A model generated the notes under the pieces. That model did not search any database, had not been told where the DNA came from, and worked only from the letters and a program-made list of their open reading frames with translations. From Slackia exigua ATCC 700122 (GTDB lineage: Bacteria; Actinomycetota; Coriobacteriia; Coriobacteriales; Eggerthellaceae): a stretch of 64,000 nt of DNA. Where the stretch lies: positions 384,325-448,324 of the forward strand of contig NZ_GG700630.1 of the NCBI RefSeq assembly GCF_000162875.1, given 5' to 3'. Below are positions 1-8,072 of this stretch, piece after piece. Each line of letters starts with the position of its first letter. Within the stretch, counting starts at the first letter, position 1. The position numbers and the translations under genes are program-made.

Positions 1-365
1 GGATCCTGGCCCGCTGGGCCGACGAGCACGACGTGAGGCTCTCGGTCGGGCGCACCGGCAGCTGCCATGGCAACGCGGTCGCGGAGTCGTTCTTCGGCAC
101 GCTGAAGAACGAGATGTACAGCCTGCGCACGTGGGCGACGCGCGAGGATGCGCGCAACGGCGTGATCGACTACATCGAGCGCCGATACAGCCGCAACCGC
201 CCCCACTCCACGATCGGCTACCAGGTCCCCGCGAAGGCGATGGACGCCTTCTTCGAGAGGACGAAGCCGGCTGCGGAAAGCGCCGTCGACCGGCACGGAT
301 GCGAGGGGAAGATGGCAGCTTAGAAAGGGAGCGGCGTTTTGTGTCCGAAATCTTGACACAGCTCA
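1..365 (+). mobile_element. IS3-family insertion sequence, 3' end only (copy 1)
   Basis: The first 365 bases match the end of the complete IS3-type element at 5838-7163 wherever I compared them, but in the opposite orientation. The element ends at 365 with the reverse complement of TGAGCTGTGTCAAG, the same terminal inverted repeat as copy 2. The rest of this copy lies outside the window. Two inverted copies about 5.5 kb apart could let the segment 366-5837 (regulator plus two reductases) invert or move as a unit; that is inference. Confidence 0.85.
3..323 (+). CDS. IS3-family transposase OrfB, C-terminal part (partial)
   Basis: This is the C-terminal end of the DDE integrase-type transposase of an IS3-family element. 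The reading frame is open from the window edge, so the start lies outside. The visible part contains the final catalytic region around GNAVAESFFGTLKNE (the E of the DDE triad) and the usual ending with RPHSTIGYQVPAKAMDAFF. The protein is the same as the corresponding part of the element at 5.8-7.1 kb. Whether this copy also carries the frameshift seen in copy 2 cannot be judged, because that position lies outside the window. Confidence 0.85.
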   Translation: MLARWADEHDVRLSVGRTGSCHGNAVAESFFGTLKNEMYSLRTWATREDARNGVIDYIERRYSRNRPHSTIGYQVPAKAMDAFFERTKPAAESAVDRHGCEGKMAA

Positions 366-640
366 AACACACGAAGCCCGCTTTCTTGCCAAGCCCGACA
401 CACGGGAGGCCCAAAGCCGCCAGGCCCGACACACCGGAGCTCTATTCTTGTCAAAGGGCGCGCGGGAATCCCGATTGAGCAAAGCTCTGCTCGATTCCCC
501 AAAGGGCAATCATCGTTCCCGTGGGGCTAAGGGAACGTTTCCCTCTGTCCCGCCTTTTTGTTGTGCGGACGCGTTCGATTCCAGCTAGACTTGCAACGGA
601 GCAAACTTTGCACAACGTTGGAGCGGCGGTCGGAAGCATT

Positions 641-2008
641 ATGAAATCCCTCTCACTATCGAAGGAATCCTTGGGTCGAATCGGCGTTGCCGCGTGCGCA
701 TTGTCCCTTCTCGACCTTTCCAGCCTGGCCATGATCTCGTTCATGGGCGGCGTGCCGTATCTTCCAGGCCTGTATCCTTCGATATTGTTCGTCGCCATGC
801 TGGCCGTTGTCTCCATTGCGTTCGCGCTGTTCGGCGGGCGACCGCTTTCGCTTCGTGCGCACAAAGCCGCCTTCTATCTGTTCGCCTTTGTGGCGGCGCT
901 GGGGCTTCTGGCGCTTTGGACCGCGCCCGCGCTTTCCCTGGCAAGCTTCTGCGCCTATTCCATTGGTAACGCGTTTCTGCTCTTTTTCCTGCTGGAGCTG
1001 CTGCTCGAGGTTTCCTCGATCGAGCTTGCGCTGGCCATCGTCGCGGGGCTCGCAATCTTCACGGTGGGTTCCCTGGCCCTGAACGCGATCGACGCATGGC
1101 CGTTCGCGTGCGTTATAACGCTGCTCGCCGCGCTGTTCTGCATCAAATATCTGGACGAGACGCTGGGCTCGTCCGAAACGGAGCCGCAAAGCGCCGAGCT
1201 TGGCGTGGACCCCAAGATTCTTTGGGGAACGCTCTGCGGGCTCTTCTTGGCGGGCCTTTCGACCGCCATCACGCAAAACATCACGGCAATGCAGGGCGTC
1301 GCAAGCCCCATGTACCCGGAAATCACCTCCATCGTTGCGTTTGCGCTTCTGGCGTACCTGTCGCTGTTCACCAGCGACACCAACGTGTCTTCCGCTGTGA
1401 AGCTCATTTCAAGCCTCATCGTGGCCTCGCTGGTCCTGCTGCTTCTGTCCGATCGGCTTGTATACCAGGCCTACCTGCTGTCGAGCGTCGCATATGCGCT
1501 CATGAACAACCTGGCCTATTACGTGGCGGTGCTGGTTGCCAAGTCCCGGGTGTTTGCGCCCCTGCGAGTGTTCGGCGTCATGGGCGTCATGCTTTCGTCC
1601 GGGGCCATCGTCCTTGTGGCCTTCGCGCTTTTGGGGCTGAACGTTGCCGACCGCACCTTTATCGCGGGCCTTGCCCTGGTGTTCGCGTTGGCGACCATCT
1701 GGCTTATGGGCGACCGCGGCGTCGACCAGCTGGTCAGCCCCAAGCAGCCCGCCGCAGCAAGCGACGATGCCGGCCCTTTGCGCTTCGAGGAGAAGATTCG
1801 ATCGGTCGCACAGATCGCAGGGCTCACGCCCAGGGAGCAAGACGTGTTCGAGCTTGCCGCAACCGGCCGGAGCGTTCCGTTCATTGCCGAGAAGCTGGTG
1901 CTCAGCGAGAACACGGTAAAGTCCTATTTGCAGAAAGTCTACGCCAAATGCGGGGTGCACTCGCGTCAGGAGCTTATCTCGCTGGTCGAGGACGCAGCGG
2001 ACGCCTAG
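641..2008 (+). CDS. Membrane-embedded LuxR-family transcriptional regulator
   Basis: Predicted 455-residue regulator. Roughly residues 1-365 are a run of hydrophobic segments, about ten to twelve membrane helices, with no recognisable ligand motif. The last 65 residues are a LuxR-type helix-turn-helix (GLTPREQDVFELAATGRS, then ENTVKSYLQKVYAKCGV). This architecture is common in Eggerthellaceae, where such genes sit next to reductase or dehydroxylase genes and are thought to sense the substrate in the membrane. It lies 207 bases upstream of two flavin reductases on the same strand, so control of those genes is the likely role (inference). I chose ATG 641, preceded by a short GGAAG; an earlier in-frame start at 521 would add 40 residues with no family-like features. 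Confidence 0.85.
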   Translation: MKSLSLSKESLGRIGVAACALSLLDLSSLAMISFMGGVPYLPGLYPSILFVAMLAVVSIAFALFGGRPLSLRAHKAAFYLFAFVAALGLLALWTAPALSLASFCAYSIGNAFLLFFLLELLLEVSSIELALAIVAGLAIFTVGSLALNAIDAWPFACVITLLAALFCIKYLDETLGSSETEPQSAELGVDPKILWGTLCGLFLAGLSTAITQNITAMQGVASPMYPEITSIVAFALLAYLSLFTSDTNVSSAVKLISSLIVASLVLLLLSDRLVYQAYLLSSVAYALMNNLAYYVAVLVAKSRVFAPLRVFGVMGVMLSSGAIVLVAFALLGLNVADRTFIAGLALVFALATIWLMGDRGVDQLVSPKQPAAASDDAGPLRFEEKIRSVAQIAGLTPREQDVFELAATGRSVPFIAEKLVLSENTVKSYLQKVYAKCGVHSRQELISLVEDAADA

Positions 2009-2215
2009 GCCTCAGACTAGGTTTGGGCTTCGGCGGGGCTTTCACAACCTTATTGCAAAACCCCAGATAAAACGCCTGCACCCGATTCGTATGTACGGCA
2101 ATTTTCTGCAATAGCGTACGTTTCGCGTCTTTTTTCGGCGGTCTTAACGCCCCTAGAATCCTTCTCAGTCAAACGCCCTCGGCAATGCGGGGCACAGCAC
2201 ATGGAGGAGGAAACC

Positions 2216-3874
2216 ATGACTGCGAACAAGATGACGCGCAGGGGCTTTCTGGGTCTTGGGGCCGCTGCGGGCGTCCTGGCGGCAGGCGCAGCGCTGGCTG
2301 GCTGCAGCCCGAAGCAGAGAACCGAAGAGGAAAGCAAGGAGGCCGCCGTCGAAGGGCCTGATACCATTGACGAGAGCCTGATTGCCGACACGGTGGACTG
2401 CGACGTGGTGGTGTGCGGCCTGGGCGTTTCGGGCGTGGCGGCGCTGCGTGCGGCTGCCGAGTCCGGCGCGAAGGTGGTCGGCGTGGAAAAGACCAGCGTG
2501 CCCAACTGCCGCTCCAGCATGTTCGCTGCGTTCAACTGCGATACCGCCCGCCAGCTGGGCGTGGAGGACATCGATCCCGCCGCGATCGCCAACGAGCTCA
2601 TGATCCAGATGGCGCACCGCGGCGACTATCGCGTCATCAACAAGTGGCTGGCCAACTGCGGCGAGGCCTTCGAGTGGTACGTGGGCGCCTACGACGGCCT
2701 GCTGATGGTGGGCCCGGAAGACGAATACCCCGAAGACCCCGAGCAGATTTACCTGTACGCCGACGCCATGGCCGCGCCGTACCGCTTCGGCATCGACCAC
2801 GAGCGCAACTTCTCCGGCTGCTGCTGCGTGGGCGGCGGCAACGAGACGCATCGTCCCATCCTCGAGGCGAATATCCAGAAGGCCCTGGACACAGGCAACG
2901 CGCAGACCTTCTTCGATTCGCCCGTGGTGCAGCTGGACGTGGCCGACGGCCGCGTGACCGGCGCCGTGTGCCAGAATCTGGCCGACGGGTCGTACACGCG
3001 CTACGTGGCCGCCAAGGGCGTGGTGCTGGCAACCGGCGACTATAGCTTCAACGACGACATGCTGAAGCAGTACGCGCCCTGGGTGTACGCCAACAAGGAC
3101 AAGTACCTGTTCTCGCACGAGGCCATGGACATGAACGGCAACCACGCCAGCATGGGCGACGGCCAGCGCTTGGGCATTGCCGCGGGCGGTCACGTGGACG
3201 TGGCGCCCCACGCCGTCATGGCGCACATCTTCCAGTTCGGCGCCGAGTTCTTCCTCGAGCTGAACGAGCGCGGCCAGCGCTTCTGCAACGAGGATCTGAG
3301 CATGACCAACATCGCCAAGGTGATGGTAAACCAGCCGGGCAGCAAGGTGTTCCAGATTGTGGACGCCACGGCTGAAGATTACTACCCAGTGGAAACGATG
3401 CTGGGCTACATCCGCAGCGACGGCGAAATGTTCTCGGCTGAAGCGGACACGCTGGAAGACCTGGCCGCTCAGCTGGGATTTACCGGCGAGGATGCGCAGG
3501 AGTTCGTGGTCAGCGTGGAGCGCTACAACGAGCTGTGCGCGAAGGGCCACGACGACGACTTCGGCAAGGCGGCCGAGAAAATGCACGCCATTGCCACGCC
3601 TCCGTTCAAGGCCATCACCTACGACACGCTGAAGCACACCTCCGTTGACGACGTCAGCTGCATGCGCCTTCTGGTGACCATGGGCGGCCTGGTCACGAAC
3701 GACAACGCCCAGGTGCTCGACGACGACCTGCGTCCCATTGCTGGCCTGTACGCTGTGGGCAACACGCAGGGCGGCCGCTTCGTGGACGACTACCCCTTCA
3801 GCCTGTCCGGCGCAAGCCACGGCGCGGCGCTCACCTACGGCTACCTGGCCGGCAAGCACGTCGCCCAGCAGTAA
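2216..3874 (+). CDS. Tat-exported lipoprotein FAD-dependent reductase (fumarate reductase flavoprotein family)
   Basis: Predicted 552-residue flavoprotein of the FAD_binding_2/fumarate reductase group. The N-terminus has a twin-arginine signal (TRRGFLGLGAAAG) followed by a lipobox ending LAGC, so the mature protein should be a lipoprotein on the outer face of the membrane. A dinucleotide-binding GLGVSGVAAL follows at about residues 65-75, and the C-terminal FAD-binding stretch is near GRFVDDYPFSLSG. Such Eggerthellaceae proteins typically reduce an alkene or similar organic acceptor for anaerobic respiration; the substrate here cannot be read. No cytochrome or quinol-oxidising partner is adjacent, so electrons must come from elsewhere. 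ATG 2216 is chosen because a strong GGAGGAGG sits five bases upstream, favouring it over ATG 2201. Confidence 0.88.
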   Translation: MTANKMTRRGFLGLGAAAGVLAAGAALAGCSPKQRTEEESKEAAVEGPDTIDESLIADTVDCDVVVCGLGVSGVAALRAAAESGAKVVGVEKTSVPNCRSSMFAAFNCDTARQLGVEDIDPAAIANELMIQMAHRGDYRVINKWLANCGEAFEWYVGAYDGLLMVGPEDEYPEDPEQIYLYADAMAAPYRFGIDHERNFSGCCCVGGGNETHRPILEANIQKALDTGNAQTFFDSPVVQLDVADGRVTGAVCQNLADGSYTRYVAAKGVVLATGDYSFNDDMLKQYAPWVYANKDKYLFSHEAMDMNGNHASMGDGQRLGIAAGGHVDVAPHAVMAHIFQFGAEFFLELNERGQRFCNEDLSMTNIAKVMVNQPGSKVFQIVDATAEDYYPVETMLGYIRSDGEMFSAEADTLEDLAAQLGFTGEDAQEFVVSVERYNELCAKGHDDDFGKAAEKMHAIATPPFKAITYDTLKHTSVDDVSCMRLLVTMGGLVTNDNAQVLDDDLRPIAGLYAVGNTQGGRFVDDYPFSLSGASHGAALTYGYLAGKHVAQQ

Positions 3875-3890
3875 GGCATGCCGAAACCTG

Positions 3891-3927
3891 TGCCCGGCTC
3901 AGTTCGGCGAACCGGGCATTCTTTTTT
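3891..3927 (+). terminator. Rho-independent terminator after the first reductase
   Basis: A stem TGCCCGG / CCGGGCA with a 14-base loop is followed by TTCTTTTTT. It lies between the two reductase genes, so the second may be partly uncoupled from the first or read through. Confidence 0.8.
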
Positions 3928-3951
3928 GTTCTATCGAAGAAAGGACCCATT

Positions 3952-5469
3952 ATGGACATGACCCGCAGAAACTTCCTGGCAGCAGCCGGCGTGGCCGGCG
4001 CAGGGGCCTTCGCCGCGCTTGCAGGGTGCTCGGCGCCCGCCGCCAACATCGTCGAGACCGTGGACGTCGACGTGGTGGTCGTGGGCTCCGGCACCGCGGG
4101 AACCTATGCAGCCGTGCGCGCCGCCGAGAACGGGGCCAACGTGCTGTGGCTGGAGCAGTACCTGGTTCGAGGGGGCACATCGGCCATTACGGAGGGCATT
4201 GCCACCATCGGCGGCTACGCCATGCGCGAGCAGGGGCTGGACCTGAAGCTCGACCAGCTGTATCACGACTACATGGAGTTCCAGTCGTGGGGAGCGTCGC
4301 CCGACGTGCTGTCCATGTATCTGGCGAACAGCGGCCCCGCTACCGACTGGGCCATCGACCATGGCGCGAAGCTACAGTACAGCCCCATCAGCGAGGACAC
4401 CTACTGGGGCAGCGTGTGCTTCGACGACGAGGGGAACTTCCTGCACATGGGCGAGGGCATGCTTCAGCCGCTGTGGGACTACGGCGACACCATGCCGAAC
4501 CTTGAGCTGCGCACTGGCGTCACTGCGTCCGAGCTCGTGATACAGGACGGCACCGTGACCGGGCTTTTGGCCGAGGGCGGCGAGGGCACCATCCAGGTGA
4601 ACGCCAAGGCCGTGGTGCTGGCGACGGGCGGCTTTGCCGACAACCCCGACATGATGAAGCAGTACGTTGGCGCCGACGAGGGCGAGATCGTCATCGTGGG
4701 CATGGGCGGCCGCATGGGCACGGGCGTGAACATGGGCCTTTCCGCTGGCGGCAGGATGCACGGGCAGTCCGCCATGATGTACACCTTCGGCGCCGTAGAA
4801 GGGGCAACAGGGTTCAATGACATCGCGAACATGGTATTCTGCTGGGACGCAACGCTTTCGGTGAACGAAAAGGGTGAGCGCTTCCTTAACGAGGCCGAAA
4901 CCGTAACCAGCCGGACGGCCTTCCGCAACCTTTCCGTGCGCAACCAAAAGACGGCGTGGGCTGTGGCCGACGCGCCCTACGTGAACGCTTTTGCCGAGAT
5001 GGGCCAGGTCGACTACGTTACCGGTATGACCGAAGGCGACCTGATGCAGGAAATCGAGTCGTACGATTCCATCGTGTCCGCCCAGACTTTGGACGAACTT
5101 GCAGAGAAGATGGGCGTTCCCGCCGATGCGCTGAAGGCGTCGGTCGAGCACTACAACGCCATCGCCGACGGCGAGCCCGACCCCCGTTTCGGTCTGACCG
5201 GCGAGTTCGTCATCCCCGTTCTCGAGGCTCCATACTATGCGGCGAAGATCGTCCCGTCCGCGTACGGCACCGAGGGAGGCCCGCTGACCAACGACAAGAT
5301 GCAGGTGCTCAGCGACGAGACCGGCGAGCCCATTTCCGGCCTGTACGCCGTCGGTTCGGACAACGGGTCCATGTACCACACGAACTACCCGATGCACATC
5401 ATCGGCGGCACCGCGCAGGGCTTCGCCGCCGCCAGCGGTTTCGTGGCTGCCGACACGATTACCGCGTAG
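3952..5469 (+). CDS. Second Tat-exported lipoprotein FAD-dependent reductase
   Basis: Predicted 505-residue relative of the preceding gene, in the same flavin reductase family. It starts with a Tat motif (TRRNFLAAAGVAGAG) and a lipobox ending LAGC, then the FAD-binding GSGTAGTYAAVRAAENGANV at about residues 43-62. A conserved FAD-contact block near GGFADNPDMMKQY and a C-terminal MYHTNYPMHIIGGTAQGF are visible. It is shorter than the first reductase and clearly divergent, so the pair probably handles different substrates. It should be exported folded with FAD bound and anchored by lipid. A possible ribosome site (GAAAGGA) precedes ATG 3952. The physiological acceptor is unknown. Confidence 0.87.
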   Translation: MDMTRRNFLAAAGVAGAGAFAALAGCSAPAANIVETVDVDVVVVGSGTAGTYAAVRAAENGANVLWLEQYLVRGGTSAITEGIATIGGYAMREQGLDLKLDQLYHDYMEFQSWGASPDVLSMYLANSGPATDWAIDHGAKLQYSPISEDTYWGSVCFDDEGNFLHMGEGMLQPLWDYGDTMPNLELRTGVTASELVIQDGTVTGLLAEGGEGTIQVNAKAVVLATGGFADNPDMMKQYVGADEGEIVIVGMGGRMGTGVNMGLSAGGRMHGQSAMMYTFGAVEGATGFNDIANMVFCWDATLSVNEKGERFLNEAETVTSRTAFRNLSVRNQKTAWAVADAPYVNAFAEMGQVDYVTGMTEGDLMQEIESYDSIVSAQTLDELAEKMGVPADALKASVEHYNAIADGEPDPRFGLTGEFVIPVLEAPYYAAKIVPSAYGTEGGPLTNDKMQVLSDETGEPISGLYAVGSDNGSMYHTNYPMHIIGGTAQGFAAASGFVAADTITA

Positions 5470-5498
5470 CCAACCGTCCAACTTCAGCCTCCTCCAAA

Positions 5499-5533
5499 AA
5501 TCCGACCAGAAGAGAGTCTCTCCTGGTCGGATT
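5499..5533 (+). terminator. Strong hairpin after second reductase
   Basis: Perfect 11-bp stem AATCCGACCAG / CTGGTCGGATT with a 13-base loop that itself contains GAGAGTCTCTC. There is no long T-run, so it could be a terminator or an mRNA-stabilising hairpin. Confidence 0.6.
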
Positions 5534-5638
5534 CTGCATAAATGGGGACAGTCCCTTTTTATGCTTTTTTATGCGATCGGTCGCTTGCTCAGCAGCGGTG
5601 CCAGAAAACGCGTCCCGTGTGCTGCCCTTGGACAGTTT

Positions 5639-5665
5639 GCCCCGCACATGTGCGGGGCTTTCTTT
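5639..5665 (+). terminator. Rho-independent terminator
   Basis: Perfect palindromic stem GCCCCGCAC-AT-GTGCGGGGC followed by TTTCTTT. It lies just before a three-arm structured element. Confidence 0.75.
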
Positions 5666-5740
5666 AAGGGTCCACAACCCTGGCCTCTGCGCGAAGCGCG
5701 AGAGCCAGAAAACCACCCGCTATGCGGGTGGAGGACCCTT
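5666..5740 (+). ncRNA. Possible three-way-junction structured RNA or IS200/IS605-type end relic
   Basis: Three helices nest in 75 bases: a closing helix AAGGGTCC / GGACCCTT (5666-5673 with 5733-5740), an arm folding 5682-5706 on itself (GGC-TCT-GCGC with GCGC-GAGA-GCC), and a perfect arm CCACCCGC-TAT-GCGGGTGG (5713-5731). The last arm resembles hairpins found at ends of IS200/IS605-type elements. No transposase of that family is nearby. It may be a relic or an independent structured RNA; the sequence alone does not decide. Confidence 0.35.
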
Positions 5741-5819
5741 GGCGCTGCGCGCACGCCTCGCCCCTCCCGTACAATGACGGCTGTCCAGGTCGTTATCGAA
5801 ATCGGGAGAAAGGCGAGGC

Positions 5820-5837
5820 ATGGCGCACCAGCACAAC
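5820..5837 (+). pseudogene. Start of a gene cut off by the IS3 element
   Basis: A ribosome-binding-like GAGAAAGGCGAGG is followed by ATG at 5820 and five codons (MAHQHN), after which the IS3 terminal repeat begins and supplies a stop. Only the beginning of a gene survives. It may belong to the recombinase remnant on the other side of the element, but the missing middle cannot be reconstructed. Confidence 0.3.
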
Positions 5838-5879
5838 TGAGCTGTGTCAAGATTTCGGACACAAAACGCCGCTCCCTTT

Positions 5880-6837
5880 CTAAGCTGCCATCTTCCCCTC
5901 GCATCCGTGCCGGTCGACGGCGCTTTCCGCAGCCGGCTTCGTCCTCTCGAAGAAGGCGTCCATCGCCTTCGCGGGGACCTGGTAGCCGATCGTGGAGTGG
6001 GGGCGGTTGCGGCTGTATCGGCGCTCGATGTAGTCGATCACGCCGTTGCGCGCATCCTCGCGCGTCGCCCACGTGCGCAGGCTGTACATCTCGTTCTTCA
6101 GCGTGCCGAAGAACGACTCCGCGACCGCGTTGCCATGGCAGCTGCCGGTGCGCCCGACCGAGAGCCTCACGTCGTGCTCGTCGGCCCAGCGGGCCAGGAT
6201 CCTGCTGGTGTACTGCGACCCGCGGTCGGAATGGAAGATCGCGTTGCCGGCGACGTAGCCGCGCCGCCAGGCGCGTTCGAGCGCCTCGACCACGATGCCT
6301 GCGGTCATGCGCTCCGACATCGCCCAGCCGACCACCATCCTCGTGCACAGGTCTATCACGGTGGCCAGGTAGAGCCAGCCCTCCCTGGTCCTGAGGTAGG
6401 TGATGTCGCCCACGAGCTTGCAGGTGGGCAGCGGGCTCGTGAAGTCGCGCTTTATCAAATCGGGCCTGGCCGGAGCGTCCTCGTCGGGGATCATGGCCCT
6501 CTTCTTGGAGTTCGGGGCGATTCCCCCGTATGCCCAGCTCCTTCATGCATTTCCTCACGCGGTACAGCGTCGTGCCGGCGAACTCCTCGGGCAGGAACGC
6601 CAGCACGAACCTGGCGCCGAAGGTGCGGTCCGATTCCAGCCACACGCGCTTCACCTCGGCCCTCAGCCCGGCCCACGGGTCGTCCGGCTCGCCCTTGGCC
6701 AGCCAGCTGTAGAAGCCCGACCTCGACACCTCCAGCACTCTCGCCATCATCTTCACGGGGTAGCTGTCCTTCTCCGCCCTCATCAGGCGGTACCTGTCTA
6801 CCTTGCTTGGTTCGCGGCGAAGAAGGCGCTCGCTTTT
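5880..6837 (-). pseudogene. IS3-family transposase OrfB, frameshifted
   Basis: DDE integrase-type transposase translated in two frames. The N-terminal part (RYRLMRAEKDSYPVKMMARV, then VSRSGFYSWLA) runs to about 6527, and the catalytic part from GIAPNSKKRAMIPDEDA onward continues in another frame to 5880 with VGDITYLRT and SDRGSQY motifs. The break is at a run of five C on the plus strand (6523-6527); with four the two parts would join as ELGIRGIAPNSKKRAMIP. So a single-base insertion, real or a sequencing error, interrupts OrfB. The normal programmed -1 slip from OrfA is separate, at the A7 run near 6834-6840. Confidence 0.82.
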
Positions 6838-7082
6838 TTTAGGAACTCGTTCTCCTGCTCGAGCTCGCGGACGCGCTTGCGCAGCCGCCTCACCTCGTCG
6901 GATTCCGGGTCGCCGGGGGCCTTGCCGTCCAGCTGCTCGCGCCGCAGCTTCACCCAGCGCTGCAGCGTCTTGTCGTGGACCCCGAGCTCCTTCGCGACCT
7001 CGGTCGCGGGCCTGCCCGACGAGATGACGTAGTCGGCGCATTCGAGCCTGTATTCGTCGGTGTAGTTGGTTGCGTTCGCCAT
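6798..7082 (-). CDS. IS3-family transposase OrfA
   Basis: Small DNA-binding protein of an IS3-family element, 94 residues from ATG 7082. It has an N-terminal helix-turn-helix (EYRLECADYVISSGRPATE, then VHDKTLQRWVK) and a C-terminal leucine-zipper-like helix (SDEVRRLRKRVRELEQENEF). It ends beyond an A-rich slippery site (AAAAAAAG on the minus strand, about 6834-6840), where a -1 frameshift would make the OrfAB transposase. ATG 7082 is preferred over an upstream ATG because GAGAAG precedes it at proper distance. Confidence 0.85.
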   Translation of the reverse strand: MANATNYTDEYRLECADYVISSGRPATEVAKELGVHDKTLQRWVKLRREQLDGKAPGDPESDEVRRLRKRVRELEQENEFLKKASAFFAANQAR

Positions 7083-7163
7083 GCTGTTCTTCTCGTTTCT
7101 CTCGGTCTTCGAATCATGCACGGAAGTAGCGGCGATCCGTGTCCGAGAAAACGATACAGCTCA

Positions 7164-7588
7164 CCAAGACCAAAGCCGGCACGCGCGTGCTGCCGCTCTC
7201 CGACAAGACGGTCCAGATCCTCAAGGACCACAAGGAGGCCCAGTTCAAGCGCTACGCCCGCACAAACCAGTGGCGTAAGCCGGAGGAGGGCTACATCAAG
7301 CAGACCGACGACAGCCCCGTCATCACGGACAACTGCGGCACCCGCATCCTGCCCACCAGCCTCAGCCGCTGGTGGACCGAGAACCGCGCCAAGTACGGCC
7401 TCGACGGATGGTGCCTGCACGAGTTCAGGCATACGTATCTGACCCTGCTCGCCATCCAGGGCGTGCATCCCAAGGTGATGCAGGAGCTCGCCGGGCACTA
7501 CAGCTCCCAGATCTCCATGGACATCTACACGCACGTGAACATGGACTCGAAGAGGCAGGCGGTCGATATCGTGTCGGCAGTCTTCTAG
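7164..7588 (+). pseudogene. Tyrosine recombinase/integrase, C-terminal remnant
   Basis: The last 141 codons of a phage-type tyrosine recombinase. Visible catalytic-domain features are TKTKAGTRVLPLS (beta-sheet before the box I region), the HEFRHTYLTLLA box (H and R), GHYSSQISMDIYTHV with the nucleophilic Tyr, and a short tail. The N-terminal DNA-binding part and first catalytic Arg are missing because the IS3 element abuts the gene at 7163. It marks the former end of an integrated element, whose attachment site may lie just downstream. Confidence 0.85.
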
Positions 7589-7748
7589 CCGGTGCTTGTG
7601 GCGGGGTTCGGCGCCCGCTACAAGCGCGGGGACGATTTGTAGCAGTTTTGTAGCAGCCGAGGCACCAACGAGAAAGGAGCCGTTTTCTTACCCCCTCTGA
7701 CCTGCGGTAATGTGAGTGCAAAAAATTCCCTGTCTAAATGCATCTACT

Positions 7749-7760
7749 GAGTGGGAATAG
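7749..7760 (+). repeat. Left copy of 12-bp direct repeat flanking AbiE module
   Basis: GAGTGGGAATAG, repeated exactly at 9945-9956. The pair brackets the AbiEi/AbiEii genes and lies downstream of an integrase remnant, so it could be an attachment-site duplication. The repeat is short and may be chance. Confidence 0.4.
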
Positions 7761-7999
7761 TTCATCTCATCCGGTCTCATCTCTCACGTCTAGTCGCGCT
7801 GTCTTGCAACCAGTGCCCTCACTTGGGCAAAGCCACCGGGACTTTCGGGGAGTGACAAACGCGCGAGGCCCTGGATTCTTCGGATTTCGGGGCTTGTTTT
7901 TATGGGTGCTAATTTGCGGGAATATTCTTCACTCGGCTGCGCGAGGGTGACGCTTTGCGACTCTTTGCAAAGAGAAGCGATTAGATGCCAAAACATGAC

Positions 8000-8062
8000 A
8001 CGCATATGAGATTATAGTAATATATACGAAATTATATGTGACATTCACGTATATCTTACCAT
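8000..8062 (+). promoter_or_regulatory. AT-rich promoter/operator of the AbiE module
   Basis: A distinctly AT-rich stretch in GC-rich surroundings, containing CATATGAGATTATAG and ATTATATG as an imperfect inverted repeat and several -10-like TATA strings. AbiEi antitoxins of known systems repress their own promoter by binding inverted repeats, so this is the expected site. The region 7589-8000 has no gene I can support. Confidence 0.4.
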
Positions 8063-8072
8063 TGGAGGAAGC

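Larger units (their letters stand above)
5838..7163 (-). mobile_element. IS3-family insertion sequence, full length (copy 2)
   Basis: A 1326-bp element with imperfect terminal inverted repeats: TGAGCTGTGTCAAGATTTCG at the left end and TGAGCTGTATCGTTTTCTCG at the right (reverse complement), both continuing GACAC. It carries OrfA and OrfB on the minus strand. I see no obvious 3-4 bp target duplication (flanks AAC and CCA), which fits an IS-linked deletion. It separates a truncated gene start from the C-terminal part of a tyrosine recombinase. Confidence 0.88.

Noticed and set aside
5569-7041. A 490-residue minus-strand open frame across the IS3 element
   Set aside because: Only the part upstream of about 6527 matches OrfB; the remainder is an out-of-frame reading after the single-base shift.
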